DNA from: Oscillospiraceae bacterium
Lineage (GTDB): Bacteria; Bacillota; Clostridia; Oscillospirales; Ruminococcaceae
Assembly (NCBI GenBank): GCA_017438745.1
Contig: JAFRUS010000064.1
Coordinates: 58,032 to 122,031, forward strand
Length of the DNA stretch: 64,000 nucleotides
Direction of reading: 5' to 3'
In this document: piece after piece, positions 41,453-50,195 of the stretch
How the letters are laid out: every line of letters starts with the position of its first letter
How positions within the stretch are numbered: position 1 is the stretch's first letter
Notes under the pieces: generated by a model
The model's input: only the letters and a program-made list of their open reading frames with translations
Told to the model about the DNA's origin: nothing
Databases searched by the model: none
Made by a program: the position numbers and the translations under genes

Positions 41453-44071
41453 ATGAAAAAGGAACTTGATAAAGTTTATAATCCTGGTAACTTTGAGGAC
41501 AGGATCTACAAATACTGGAACGACGGCGGATGCTTCAGAGCAGAAGCTGACAGAACAAAGAAGCCGTACACGATCGTTATCCCGCCTCCGAACATCACAG
41601 GACAGCTCCACATGGGACATGCCCTTGACGAAACACTTCAGGATATCCTTATAAGGTACAAGAGAATGTCAGGCTACGCTACTCTCTGGCTCCCTGGTAC
41701 TGACCACGCTTCCATTGCAACAGAAGCCAAGATCGTTGAAGCAATGAGAAAAGAAGGCGTTACCAAGGAACAGATCGGCCGTGACGGATTCATGGAACGT
41801 GCATGGAAGTGGAAGGAACAGTACGGCGGACGTATCGTTGAACAGCTCAAGAAGCTCGGTTCTTCATGCGACTGGTCAAGAGAACGCTTCACAATGGACG
41901 AAGGATGCAACAAGGCAGTTAAGGAAGTATTTGTAAAGCTCTACGACAAGGGCCTTATCTACCGCGGTGAAAGAATAATCAACTGGTGCCCTAAGTGTAA
42001 GACATCCATCTCTGATGCCGAAGTTGAATACGAGGATCAGGCAGGACATTTCTGGCACCTCAGATACAAGCTCGCTGACGGTTCAGGTTACATCGAGCTT
42101 GCTACAACACGTCCGGAAACACTCCTCGGCGATACAGCCGTAGCAGTAAACCCGAACGACGAACGATATAAGGATCTTGTAGGGAAGAACGTTATTCTTC
42201 CGCTTGTTCACCGTGAGATCCCGGTTATAGCCGATGACTACGTTGAAATGGACTTCGGTACAGGTGTTGTTAAGATCACTCCTGCTCACGACCCTAACGA
42301 CTTTGAAGTAGGTCTCCGTCACAATCTTCCTGTACTCAACGTCATGACAGACGACGCAAAGATCACAGAAGAATATCCTAAGTACGCAGGCATGGACAGA
42401 TACGAAGCAAGAAAGGCTATCGTTGCTGACCTCGAAGCCGAAGGCGCACTTGTAAGAATAGAAGACTACAGCCACAACGTAGGTACATGCTACCGCTGCT
42501 CAACAACAGTTGAACCGAGAGTATCAAAGCAGTGGTTCGTTAAGATGGAACCTCTTGCAAAGCCTGCTATCGATGCAGTAAAGAACAATGAAACAAAGTT
42601 CGTTCCTGAACGCTTCAACAAGATCTACTTCCACTGGCTTGAAAACATCAAGGACTGGTGCATTTCACGTCAGCTCTGGTGGGGTCATCAGATTCCTGCA
42701 TTCTACTGCGACGACTGCGGTGAAATGGTAGTTACAAAGGAAAACTCAGCAGTTTGTCCTAAGTGCGGCAAGCCGATGCGTCAGGATCCTGATACTCTTG
42801 ACACATGGTTCAGTTCAGCACTCTGGCCGTTCTCAACACTCGGCTGGCCGGACAAGACTGATGACCTTGACTTCTTCTATCCTACAAACACACTCGTAAC
42901 AGGTTACGACATCATCTTCTTCTGGGTAGTAAGAATGATGTTCTCAGGTATCGAGCACATGGGCAAGGTACCTTTCGATACAGTTCTCATTCACGGTCTT
43001 GTACGTGACTCACAGGGCAGAAAGATGTCCAAGTCACTCGGCAACGGTATCGACCCGCTTGAAGTTATTGCTGAATACGGTGCAGACGCACTCAGATTTA
43101 CTCTCGCTACAGGTAATGCTCCGGGTAACGACATGCGTTACAGCGATGAAAAGGTAAAGGCTTCAAGAAACTTCGCAAACAAGATCTGGAACGCTTCACG
43201 TTTCGTTATGATGAACCTTCCTGAAGACTTTAAGTTCACAGGACTTCCGGAAAACCTCACTATCGAGGACAAGTGGATCATCAGCAAGTTCAATGATCTT
43301 GCAAAGGCTGTTAATGACAACCTTGAAGGATATGAACTCGGTGTGGCAGTATCAAAGCTCTACGACTTCATCTGGGATGTTTACTGCGACTGGTACATCG
43401 AACTTACAAAGCCAAGAATCATGGCAGGCGGCGAAACAAAGGATTCAGCACAGGCAGTTCTCGTATTCATCATGCAGGGAATGCTCAAGCTCCTCCACCC
43501 GTTCATGCCTTTCATAACTGAAGAGATCTGGCAGACACTCACAGACGGAAAGACACCTCTCATGCTTGAAAAGTTCCCTGTATTCGAGGAATCACTCTCA
43601 TACAAGGCTGAGGAAGAAGCGTTCGAGAAGGTAATCGCTGTTATCCGCGAGATCAGAAACAGAAGAACAGAAATGAATATCCCTCCGTCAGTAAAGGCAC
43701 AGGTATTCATTGAAACAGAACTTAAGGATCTTTTCGAAAGCTGCTCAATGTTCTTTGAAAAGCTTGCATTCGCTTCATCTGTTAAGGTAGATTCAAAGAT
43801 CACTCTTGAAGATGCAGTTACAGCAGTTACAGACAGTGCAAGAGCATTCATCCCTATGAACGAACTCGTTGACAAGGACAAGGAAATTGCACGTCTTAAT
43901 AAGGAAAAGGAAAAGGTTCAGAAGGACATCGACTTCCTCTCAGGAAAGCTCAACAATCCTGGATTCGTTGCAAAGGCTCCTGAAAAGCTTATCGAAGCTG
44001 AAAAGGCAAAGCTTGCAAAGGCAGAGGAAAAGATGCAGAAGATCAACCAGTCTATCGAGAGCTTTAAATAA
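41453..44071 (+). CDS. valS: Valyl-tRNA synthetase
   Basis: 872 residues. Charges tRNA-Val. HIGH-type motif in PPPNITGQLHMGHAL, editing domain (TTRPETLLGDTAV, PAHDPNDFEVG) and KMSKS in GRKMSKSLGNGIDP, then an anticodon-binding domain and a C-terminal coiled coil (from about residue 805) typical of ValRS. Start at 41453 is set by AGAAGG 12 bases upstream; the ATG at 41441 abuts it. No T-box leader is seen. The stop overlaps the folC start by one base. Confidence 0.97.
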   Translation: MKKELDKVYNPGNFEDRIYKYWNDGGCFRAEADRTKKPYTIVIPPPNITGQLHMGHALDETLQDILIRYKRMSGYATLWLPGTDHASIATEAKIVEAMRKEGVTKEQIGRDGFMERAWKWKEQYGGRIVEQLKKLGSSCDWSRERFTMDEGCNKAVKEVFVKLYDKGLIYRGERIINWCPKCKTSISDAEVEYEDQAGHFWHLRYKLADGSGYIELATTRPETLLGDTAVAVNPNDERYKDLVGKNVILPLVHREIPVIADDYVEMDFGTGVVKITPAHDPNDFEVGLRHNLPVLNVMTDDAKITEEYPKYAGMDRYEARKAIVADLEAEGALVRIEDYSHNVGTCYRCSTTVEPRVSKQWFVKMEPLAKPAIDAVKNNETKFVPERFNKIYFHWLENIKDWCISRQLWWGHQIPAFYCDDCGEMVVTKENSAVCPKCGKPMRQDPDTLDTWFSSALWPFSTLGWPDKTDDLDFFYPTNTLVTGYDIIFFWVVRMMFSGIEHMGKVPFDTVLIHGLVRDSQGRKMSKSLGNGIDPLEVIAEYGADALRFTLATGNAPGNDMRYSDEKVKASRNFANKIWNASRFVMMNLPEDFKFTGLPENLTIEDKWIISKFNDLAKAVNDNLEGYELGVAVSKLYDFIWDVYCDWYIELTKPRIMAGGETKDSAQAVLVFIMQGMLKLLHPFMPFITEEIWQTLTDGKTPLMLEKFPVFEESLSYKAEEEAFEKVIAVIREIRNRRTEMNIPPSVKAQVFIETELKDLFESCSMFFEKLAFASSVKVDSKITLEDAVTAVTDSARAFIPMNELVDKDKEIARLNKEKEKVQKDIDFLSGKLNNPGFVAKAPEKLIEAEKAKLAKAEEKMQKINQSIESFK

Positions 44072-45312
44072 TGGACTATAAAGAAGCGAGAGCGTATATC
44101 GACGGATATACCAAATCCGGCGGAAAGATAAGAGATTTAAGCCGTGCTGAAACACTCATGGCAAAGCTCGGTGATCCGCATAAGAATTTAAAATTCGTTC
44201 ACATTGCAGGTACTAACGGCAAGGGCTCAACTCTTGAGCTCGTGTCGCAGTCCTTAATAAACGCAGGATATAAGACAGGACAGTTCACTTCACCGTTCAT
44301 GCGTGTCTACGAGGACCGTATCAGGATCAATTCACAGAACATTCCTGAGGAAGCTGTTGCAAAATACTGCACCAGAGTTGCGGAAGCAGCAGGCGAGGAC
44401 CTTTACTCACAGTTTGAGATCACAATGGCAATCGCCATGCTCTACTTTGCAGAGGAAAAATGTGATATCGTATTCCTTGAAGCGGGAATAGGCGGACTTC
44501 TCGACTGCACGAACATCATTGAAGAACCGATCGTCTCGGTCATTACCTCTATTTCACTTGATCATACCGACATTCTCGGAAAGACTGTTCATGAGATCGC
44601 CATGCAGAAGGCGGGTATAATCAAAAGGGGAAGACCGGTGGTTATCTCATGGGATAACAGACAGGTAATGCAGATCTTTCAGAGAGAGTGCATTTTCAAG
44701 GATTCGCTTTTGATAATGCCTCTTGAAGATGAGCTTGAAAACATTGACACTGATGAAACAGGCGGACATTTTGAGTACAACTGTGCAAAGTATGACCTTA
44801 AAATGCACGGCAGACATCAGATAATAAACGCAGCCACTGCACTCAAGGCACTTGAAGTTATCGAAGCGGAAGGCTTTGAAATAGGCGAGAAGAATATTCA
44901 GAAAGCCTTTTCCGAAGTTCAGGTGCTTTCAAGGGTAGAACATATAAAGGGCGATCCCGATATCGTTATCGACGGCGGGCATAATCCGGCCGGTATAAGT
45001 GCTCTTCTTTCGGCACTTACATCCATGAACATTGTGCGTCCGGTATTCATCTTCGGCATGGTAAGCACCAAGGATTCAAAGTCAGCAGCAATGCTCCTCT
45101 CATCCTACGCCAAAGCCGTAGTCTGCACAGACGGTTTCGCATACAACTCCGTAGACCGCGAGACCCTCGCATCCATGATCACCTGTGAAAAATACGTTTC
45201 ACCAATTGATGATGCTCTCCGTCTTGCAAAAATGATAGCAAAATCCGAAAACTGCCCGATAGTCATCTGCGGCTCACTCTACATGACAGAACTTTTCAGA
45301 AAGATGATCTGA
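44071..45312 (+). CDS. folC: Folylpolyglutamate synthase / dihydrofolate synthase
   Basis: 413 residues, Mur-ligase-like. Adds glutamate to dihydropteroate and folates. ATP loop VHIAGTNGKGST (about 43-54), FTSPFMRVYEDRIRIN (substrate loop), EAGIGGLLDCTNI, and DGGHNPAGI in the C-terminal domain. It shares one base with the valS stop (TAATGG), so translation is coupled. valS-folC is a common pair in Firmicutes. Whether it does both reactions cannot be decided here. Confidence 0.95.
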   Translation: MDYKEARAYIDGYTKSGGKIRDLSRAETLMAKLGDPHKNLKFVHIAGTNGKGSTLELVSQSLINAGYKTGQFTSPFMRVYEDRIRINSQNIPEEAVAKYCTRVAEAAGEDLYSQFEITMAIAMLYFAEEKCDIVFLEAGIGGLLDCTNIIEEPIVSVITSISLDHTDILGKTVHEIAMQKAGIIKRGRPVVISWDNRQVMQIFQRECIFKDSLLIMPLEDELENIDTDETGGHFEYNCAKYDLKMHGRHQIINAATALKALEVIEAEGFEIGEKNIQKAFSEVQVLSRVEHIKGDPDIVIDGGHNPAGISALLSALTSMNIVRPVFIFGMVSTKDSKSAAMLLSSYAKAVVCTDGFAYNSVDRETLASMITCEKYVSPIDDALRLAKMIAKSENCPIVICGSLYMTELFRKMI

Positions 45313-45342
45313 ACGTAAATCTCGGAAATCATTATTAACATA

Positions 45343-45376
45343 AAAAACGGCGACTCAATGAGTTCGCCGTTTTTTG
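45343..45376 (+). terminator. Terminator after folC
   Basis: AAAAAACGGCGA, CTCAATGAG, TTCGCCGTTTTTTG. Confidence 0.9.
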
Positions 45377-45377
45377 A

Positions 45378-45406
45378 TTGCATTTTTCCTGGATTTGATG
45401 TATAAT
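45378..45406 (+). promoter_or_regulatory. Promoter of the small ORF / GNAT pair
   Basis: TTGCAT (45378-45383), 17-base spacer, TATAAT (45401-45406), followed by AAAGGAGG before the ATG at 45436. Confidence 0.8.
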
Positions 45407-45435
45407 ATACAAAAGAGCTTGAAAGGAGGACTCAT

Positions 45436-45624
45436 ATGGCTACTACAACTGAATTTGGTAAACCTAACATGACGAATCTCCCGAAGGATCTCGGAACGAG
45501 AATTTTCAGAACAATTCTTTCTACTCCTGCGCCTGATTGGAATAAAATGGAGCGAGAAGCTGACGAGCTTGAAAGACAGATGCTGATAGAAAGGGAGAAG
45601 CATAAGAATGACAGAAAAGACTAA
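45436..45624 (+). CDS. Small charged protein paired with a GNAT gene (possible antitoxin)
   Basis: 62 residues with a very strong ribosome site (GAAAGGAGG). The first 30 residues carry NMTNLPKDLGTRIF, the rest is a charged helix (EREADELERQML). It overlaps the GNAT gene by 17 bases, the arrangement of antitoxin-toxin pairs. It is not the DUF1778 ribbon-helix-helix antitoxin known from TacA systems. Function not known. Confidence 0.7.
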   Translation: MATTTEFGKPNMTNLPKDLGTRIFRTILSTPAPDWNKMEREADELERQMLIEREKHKNDRKD

Positions 45625-46234
45625 AGGAATACTGCAGTCCGGCGTATTTTACATTGAACATCTCGATTCAGAATCTCTGAAAGATGCGAAAGCGATTGAT
45701 GAATTTACTGTGGATACGCCGGAAGGTCAGGGACTTAGTGTATATCTTAAAGAATACGCAAGATATGATGAATGCGGCAGAGAAATGCGTACATATCTTG
45801 TAAGAGATATTCAGACTGATGAATGTGTTGGATATTTTTCTTTGAAAGCAGGTCTTATTTCCCTGAATGAAGCAGAAACTATAGTCGAAGATGAAAAGAC
45901 AGGCAAATCGTCTACAGTGAGAGAATTTGATACACTTCCGGGCGTGGAACTTGCCAATTTCGCTGTGAACAGTGCATATATCAGTGCTTATCCATATCTG
46001 AAAGGCACCGGTTATGTTATCTTCAAAAAGTTTATTATACCAATGATAAATAAGGCAGCTTCGTATATAGGAGTCAGGATGGTATATATTTATGCTCTTC
46101 CGTATGATAAACTGATAAGCAGATATGAGCGGTATGGGTTCAGATGTTTACCGGAAGATGAAGAAAAAGATTTACACAAGCGTCTGAAACCGCGTTATGA
46201 CGCAAGCTGCAAATTCATGTATTTACTTTTGTAA
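45608..46234 (+). CDS. GNAT-family N-acetyltransferase
   Basis: 208 residues. GNAT core features: TYLVRDIQTDECVGYFSLKAG (beta strands), LPGVELANFAVNSAY, then YLKGTGYVIFKKFI (acetyl-CoA loop of the GxG type) and YALPYDKLISRYERYGF, which closes the fold. It overlaps the 62-residue gene before it. GNAT toxins acetylate aminoacyl-tRNA; this one could be such a toxin or a small-molecule acetylase. No standard toxin marker decides it. A terminator follows. Confidence 0.82.
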   Translation: MTEKTKGILQSGVFYIEHLDSESLKDAKAIDEFTVDTPEGQGLSVYLKEYARYDECGREMRTYLVRDIQTDECVGYFSLKAGLISLNEAETIVEDEKTGKSSTVREFDTLPGVELANFAVNSAYISAYPYLKGTGYVIFKKFIIPMINKAASYIGVRMVYIYALPYDKLISRYERYGFRCLPEDEEKDLHKRLKPRYDASCKFMYLLL

Positions 46235-46248
46235 TAACTAAGAGAATT

Positions 46249-46283
46249 ATCAGTATGGTTTATCGACCGTACTGATTTTTTAA
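46249..46283 (+). terminator. Terminator after the GNAT gene
   Basis: ATCAGTATGGT pairs with ACCGTACTGAT and is followed by TTTTTAAT. Confidence 0.85.
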
Positions 46284-46311
46284 TATTATGGATTTTTATA
46301 CGAAAATACTG

Positions 46312-46384
46312 TATAATATAAAGACAATCACTGAAGCTCTGCTTCAGTGGAAAAGGTAATGTCGGACTCTTCGCGCCCGACATT
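46312..46384 (+). promoter_or_regulatory. -10 box and tandem leader hairpins of the LytTR system
   Basis: TATAAT at 46312-46317 (no good -35). Two hairpins follow: CACTGAAGC, TCT, GCTTCAGTG (46329-46349) and AATGTCGG with CCGACATT (46358-46384), just before GGGGAGGG and the GTG start. Neither has a T run. Confidence 0.55.
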
Positions 46385-46411
46385 GCTATTTATAAAAAGG
46401 GGAGGGTAACG

Positions 46412-47113
46412 GTGAGGTTTGCTGTTTGTGATGATGAAAAGGAAATCTGCAGGGACATCTCGGAAAAAATAAAGAAGATTTATCCGGATGCATCTGTGAC
46501 TGAGTTTTTATCAGGCGAAGAACTGATCAAATCGTATAATGAATTTGAAATAATATTTCTTGATATAGAACTGCATGGTACTGACGGAATGCAGGTAGCT
46601 ACAAAACTTCGTGATTACGGCTGTAAGGCTGTTATTATCTTTGTGACTGCATATGAAAACCGTGTTTTTGAAGCATTTGATGTAGGAGCTTTTCATTTCC
46701 TTGTTAAGCCTGTTTCAGAAGAAAGACTTTGTGAGATCATAAAAAAAGCAGCCTACATCAGCTGCAGATCTGAAAACGATAAAACTATTATTGTGAAGTC
46801 AGGCGGAACCACCGCCAAACTTTCACTTGGGGAAATAATATACGCTGAAGCGCTGGATCATATTCTGATTCTGCATACTTTAAAAGGAAAAATTGAATAT
46901 CGTGAACGCATTGGTAAATTTGAAAAACAAACTGACAGAACATTTTTCCGTACACATCGTTCGTATCTTATCAATCTGCGGTATCTTGAAAAATACACTT
47001 CTTCTGAAGTAATAATGGATAACGGAGACAGGGTTCTGCTTTCGAAAAAGAAATATCCTGAACTTGTAAGGTCATACATGAATTATATAAGAATGGAGAA
47101 CAAAGATGAATAG
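46412..47113 (+). CDS. LytTR-family response regulator
   Basis: 233 residues from a GTG start with GGGGAGGG upstream. Residues 1-118 are a receiver domain (acidic CDDE at 6-9, phosphorylated Asp51 in FLDIEL, Lys in LVKPVS). Residues about 128-230 are a LytTR DNA-binding domain (LGEIIYAEALDHILILHT, RTHRSYLINLRYL). The form is AgrA/VirR-like, used for quorum sensing or wall and toxin gene control. Overlaps the kinase gene by 8 bases. Confidence 0.95.
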   Translation: MRFAVCDDEKEICRDISEKIKKIYPDASVTEFLSGEELIKSYNEFEIIFLDIELHGTDGMQVATKLRDYGCKAVIIFVTAYENRVFEAFDVGAFHFLVKPVSEERLCEIIKKAAYISCRSENDKTIIVKSGGTTAKLSLGEIIYAEALDHILILHTLKGKIEYRERIGKFEKQTDRTFFRTHRSYLINLRYLEKYTSSEVIMDNGDRVLLSKKKYPELVRSYMNYIRMENKDE

Positions 47114-48470
47114 CGTTCTCACAGATTATATGAACATCAGTCTTATGCTCACAATAATAATGACGATCACTGTTTATTCTGTCGGACTGATCGTATTTCT
47201 GAAACCATTTACAAAACTTAAAACTGCGCGATATGTTTCAGGTGCTGTGTATGAGATCATAATGCTCGTGTTTTTTCTCAAACCATTTGAATTCAGTAAT
47301 CTTATAGCATATGCACTGGCAGATGCAGCTGCATTTTCAGTATTTACTTTGTGCGACAGAAAAAACAAAGCTCAGAAGCTGTTTCTTATGTTTTCGTTTT
47401 TTTCGATACGCTGGTTTACAGGAGCGATTAGTACGGCATTATGGTTAAAGCTTCATGTCCGGATATCAGGATTATTTACTGAATGGTTTGCTGACGGAGC
47501 GCATCTTATTCTGATGGATATTATTTTTAACATCATAGAAGCAGTAATTATCGCCGGAGTAATGTATGTTCTTATCAGAATTTTTCATAAAGTATATATC
47601 AGCAAAAATGAAAAAATGAGCATAAAGGAAGCACTGATACTTATCCTTCCAAGTATCGTCGGCGTTTTCAGTTACCGGACCGCACTTTACTTTAACAGTG
47701 TGGATTCAGCTGATATCAGTATTAAAACTTATGACCTTGCTGCAGTAGCTTTCTATATTGCTTTGTATGCAGTTCTTATTATTGTCATTTACTTTTATGA
47801 ACAGATCAAAGCGGTCGGACAGAAAGAGATTGAGGACGCCATGCTTTCAGTACAGACTGAAAATATCCGCGATTATATCAGCGGGGCTGAGAACCTGTAC
47901 CGTGATATCAGAGCAATACGACATGATATGCGTAATCACCTGACAGTACTTCAGAGACTGCACATGCACGGAGAAAATGAAGCCTTTGAAAAATATCTCG
48001 GTGAGGTTTCAGAACGAATAGATGCAGATGCCGAAGAAAACAGCGGAAATCCGGTATCTGATATTATTATTTCAGAAAAGAGAAATGAAGCTGAGAAACG
48101 CGGAATAATGTTTGAATCTGATTTTCATTATCCTGATGGTCTCAGCGGTCACGAACTCGATATGAGTATAATTCTGAATAATGCTCTTAACAATGCTATA
48201 GAAGCAGCAGAAAAGTGTCCTGAAGATAACAGATTTATTTCTTTGAAATCCTGTAAAAAGAAAAATGCATTTCTGATAACGATTCGGAACAGCTGCTGTG
48301 AAAAGCAGACGGTTACAGAAGATGAACTTCTTAAAACAACCAAACCGAACAGCTCAGAACATGGTTTTGGTCTTGTTAATATAAAAAATACAGCTGAAAA
48401 ATATCACGGCGGTATTGATTTTTCCTTTGATGAAAGAGAATTTACACTTTCAGTTATGTTGATGATGTGA
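47106..48470 (+). CDS. AgrC-like membrane histidine kinase (GHKL type)
   Basis: 454 residues. About six membrane segments lie within residues 8-232. The cytoplasmic part has the H box IRHDMRNHLTVL (His273), the N box NNALNNAIEAAE and the G box HGFGLVNIK. This is the AgrC/ComD form, which senses peptides. No precursor peptide or processing protease gene (agrBD) lies nearby, so the signal is unknown. Works with the LytTR regulator just upstream; possible target is the acidic protein gene at 48580. Confidence 0.93.
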   Translation: MNSVLTDYMNISLMLTIIMTITVYSVGLIVFLKPFTKLKTARYVSGAVYEIIMLVFFLKPFEFSNLIAYALADAAAFSVFTLCDRKNKAQKLFLMFSFFSIRWFTGAISTALWLKLHVRISGLFTEWFADGAHLILMDIIFNIIEAVIIAGVMYVLIRIFHKVYISKNEKMSIKEALILILPSIVGVFSYRTALYFNSVDSADISIKTYDLAAVAFYIALYAVLIIVIYFYEQIKAVGQKEIEDAMLSVQTENIRDYISGAENLYRDIRAIRHDMRNHLTVLQRLHMHGENEAFEKYLGEVSERIDADAEENSGNPVSDIIISEKRNEAEKRGIMFESDFHYPDGLSGHELDMSIILNNALNNAIEAAEKCPEDNRFISLKSCKKKNAFLITIRNSCCEKQTVTEDELLKTTKPNSSEHGFGLVNIKNTAEKYHGGIDFSFDEREFTLSVMLMM

Positions 48471-48579
48471 TTCACGTCATAAAAAGGTCTTTTCACGGCA
48501 TATTCCTTGAATACCTGTTTTACCGGGCGATATAATTTATAGAAACGCCTGTGGCAAGTATCAGAAAGGATTTGATATT

Positions 48580-49293
48580 ATGATGATAAATTCACTACAG
48601 TCAGCCGGAAGTTCTCAGAACAAGGTGAACGGACGTAAATGTTCTGATTTAAAGAACGAGAAATTAATAAGTGTCTCCGACAGCGATAAAGAAAACGAAA
48701 CCAGCTGTTCCGTAAGGCAGGATAAGGTTGATTTTTCGGATGAAGCATTGAAGAAAAGTAAAGACAGCTCAGTTTCTTCAAAATCTCTGTTATGTCTGAA
48801 CGAGAAATATCCTGATCTGTTTGAACAGATCAAAGAGAAAAATGCAGAGTTAGCAGAAAAAATCAAAGAACTTATAGAAAGGGCAGAAAATTCTGATGAC
48901 CCTTCCGGTGATGAAGGCAGTGCTCTTGCAGATATGCTGAGTAAGGCAATAGAAGAAATGAAGGAATCACAGAACAAAGAAATCGAAGAAGAGGAAGATT
49001 CGGAAACTGAATCCGAAAAAGTCAATTGCTGTATGGCAATAAATGCTGCCAAACTAGCACGTATGCTTGCAGCTGCAAAAACAAAAGCACAGGTTAAGCG
49101 GGTAATGGAACTTATAAAGTCAGACCTTAAAGAATGTGATGAAGGAAAGCAGGCGGGATGGGACGTGGACGAAGCTTCATACAAAGCTGCCGAGGCACTT
49201 TTAAAAGAAGCAGAATCTCACCTCGGCCGAGCTGAAGACCGTGATGCTACACCTGAAGAGGAAATGATGTCAGAAATGGCTGCGCTGATGTAA
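48580..49293 (+). CDS. Acidic Ser/Glu-rich protein of unknown function
   Basis: 237 residues, no signal peptide. Residues 1-75 are polar and Ser-rich, with DKVDFSDEALKKS. Residues about 80-125 form a charged coiled-coil-like helix; then an acidic stretch (EEEEDSETESE), and about 145-237 a helical domain with paired cysteines (NCCMAINAAKLARMLAAAKTK). It lies 109 bases after the AgrC-like kinase on the same strand and ends at a strong terminator, so it is a likely target or third member of that system. I do not recognise the family. Confidence 0.8.
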   Translation: MMINSLQSAGSSQNKVNGRKCSDLKNEKLISVSDSDKENETSCSVRQDKVDFSDEALKKSKDSSVSSKSLLCLNEKYPDLFEQIKEKNAELAEKIKELIERAENSDDPSGDEGSALADMLSKAIEEMKESQNKEIEEEEDSETESEKVNCCMAINAAKLARMLAAAKTKAQVKRVMELIKSDLKECDEGKQAGWDVDEASYKAAEALLKEAESHLGRAEDRDATPEEEMMSEMAALM

Positions 49294-49308
49294 AATCTAA
49301 AAAAAATT

Positions 49309-49338
49309 AAACCGGGCATCACCGATGCCCGGTTTTTT
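49309..49338 (+). terminator. Terminator after the acidic protein gene
   Basis: AACCGGGCATC, ACC, GATGCCCGGTT followed by TTTT. Confidence 0.9.
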
Positions 49339-49380
49339 AGATAGCACGCCGCAGGCGTACATTTGTGTTCGCAGTATTGC

Positions 49381-49689
49381 TTATATTATTTCGGGAATGT
49401 TTCTTCTTCCGTATAATAATCTTGATAAAACTACTGTTTTATTGATTTCATTAATAGCGTAAAATAGCAGAAAGTTTCCTATAACAGAATAATGGTAGCC
49501 GCGTTCAGCGATGTCTTTGTCATGATAGACAGGATACATATAAGGAATTTCAGAAATATGTGAAATAATTTCTTCAGTGCAGTCGAGTAAATTGGTAGCA
49601 GCATTTTTACTATTCAAACTGTTAATGAAATAATCTGTAATATTATCAAGATCTTTTTCAAATGACGATGAGGTAATGACATTATACAT
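49381..49689 (-). CDS. RelE/ParE-type toxin
   Basis: 102 residues. The pattern FEKDLDNITDYFINSL followed by SHISEIPYMYPVYHD, GYHYSVIGNFLLFY and VVLSRLLYGRRN fits the RelE/ParE fold; the C-terminal LYGRRN is typical of ParE-like toxins. It overlaps the antitoxin gene by 8 bases, giving a standard type II pair. Whether it cuts ribosome-bound mRNA or acts on gyrase cannot be told. Confidence 0.9.
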   Translation of the reverse strand: MYNVITSSSFEKDLDNITDYFINSLNSKNAATNLLDCTEEIISHISEIPYMYPVYHDKDIAERGYHYSVIGNFLLFYAINEINKTVVLSRLLYGRRNIPEII

Positions 49690-49993
49690 TGTGCTTTTTC
49701 CTTATTCTGCCTAGTGTTTCTTTTGCATCTGAATAGTTTCCGGCTTCGATATCTGCTTCTGCCTCATTGAGTTTGTCGATTAGGTCGTCTTTTGAGCGGA
49801 TAATTACAGACTCTGGTGCCGGTAGTTTCATCTCAAAAGGAATACCATTCTGTAAAACTATCTGTTTCAGGAACATACCTACTGCATTTGACATAGGAAT
49901 ACCAAGCTGAGACAGAATTGATTCCGCTTTTTCTTTGGTTTCAGGGTCAACGCGTGTATAGATAGTAGCGGTTCTTGTTGCTTCTCTTGGCAT
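49682..49993 (-). CDS. RelB/DinJ-family antitoxin
   Basis: 103 residues starting at 49993 (GAGGTG upstream; an ATG at 50053 would add 20 residues). The N-terminus TATIYTRVDPETKEKAESIL is the ribbon-helix-helix DNA-binding part of RelB/DinJ, followed by LGIPMSNAVGMFLKQIVL. The C-terminal half should cover the toxin. Probably represses its own promoter TTGATT-18-TATAAA (50053-50024, minus). Confidence 0.92.
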   Translation of the reverse strand: MPREATRTATIYTRVDPETKEKAESILSQLGIPMSNAVGMFLKQIVLQNGIPFEMKLPAPESVIIRSKDDLIDKLNEAEADIEAGNYSDAKETLGRIRKKHNV

Positions 49994-50156
49994 AATAATC
50001 ACCTCGTTAATTGTCTTATCATATTTATATAAAGTTTGTAATTCATTAATCAAAGTAAATTTACAGTTATTATCTTAAGTAAAGTATAACATAAAAGACA
50101 GCTAAAAGCAAGCTAAACGCTGAAGATTAGAGATTGATCAAGAGGAAAGTAAGTAA

Positions 50157-50193
50157 AACAAAGAACTCTCCCGAAATTCAGGAGAGTTCTTTG
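50157..50193. terminator. Bidirectional terminator
   Basis: CAAAGAACTCTCC pairs with GGAGAGTTCTTTG; T run on both strands. It ends the YhaO/YhaN-like operon. Confidence 0.85.
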
Positions 50194-50195
50194 TT

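Noticed and set aside
48615..49184. Open frame antisense to the acidic protein gene
   Set aside because: Ser/Phe-rich mirror of a Glu/Lys-rich gene; no ribosome site and the plus-strand gene has promoter-side context and a terminator.
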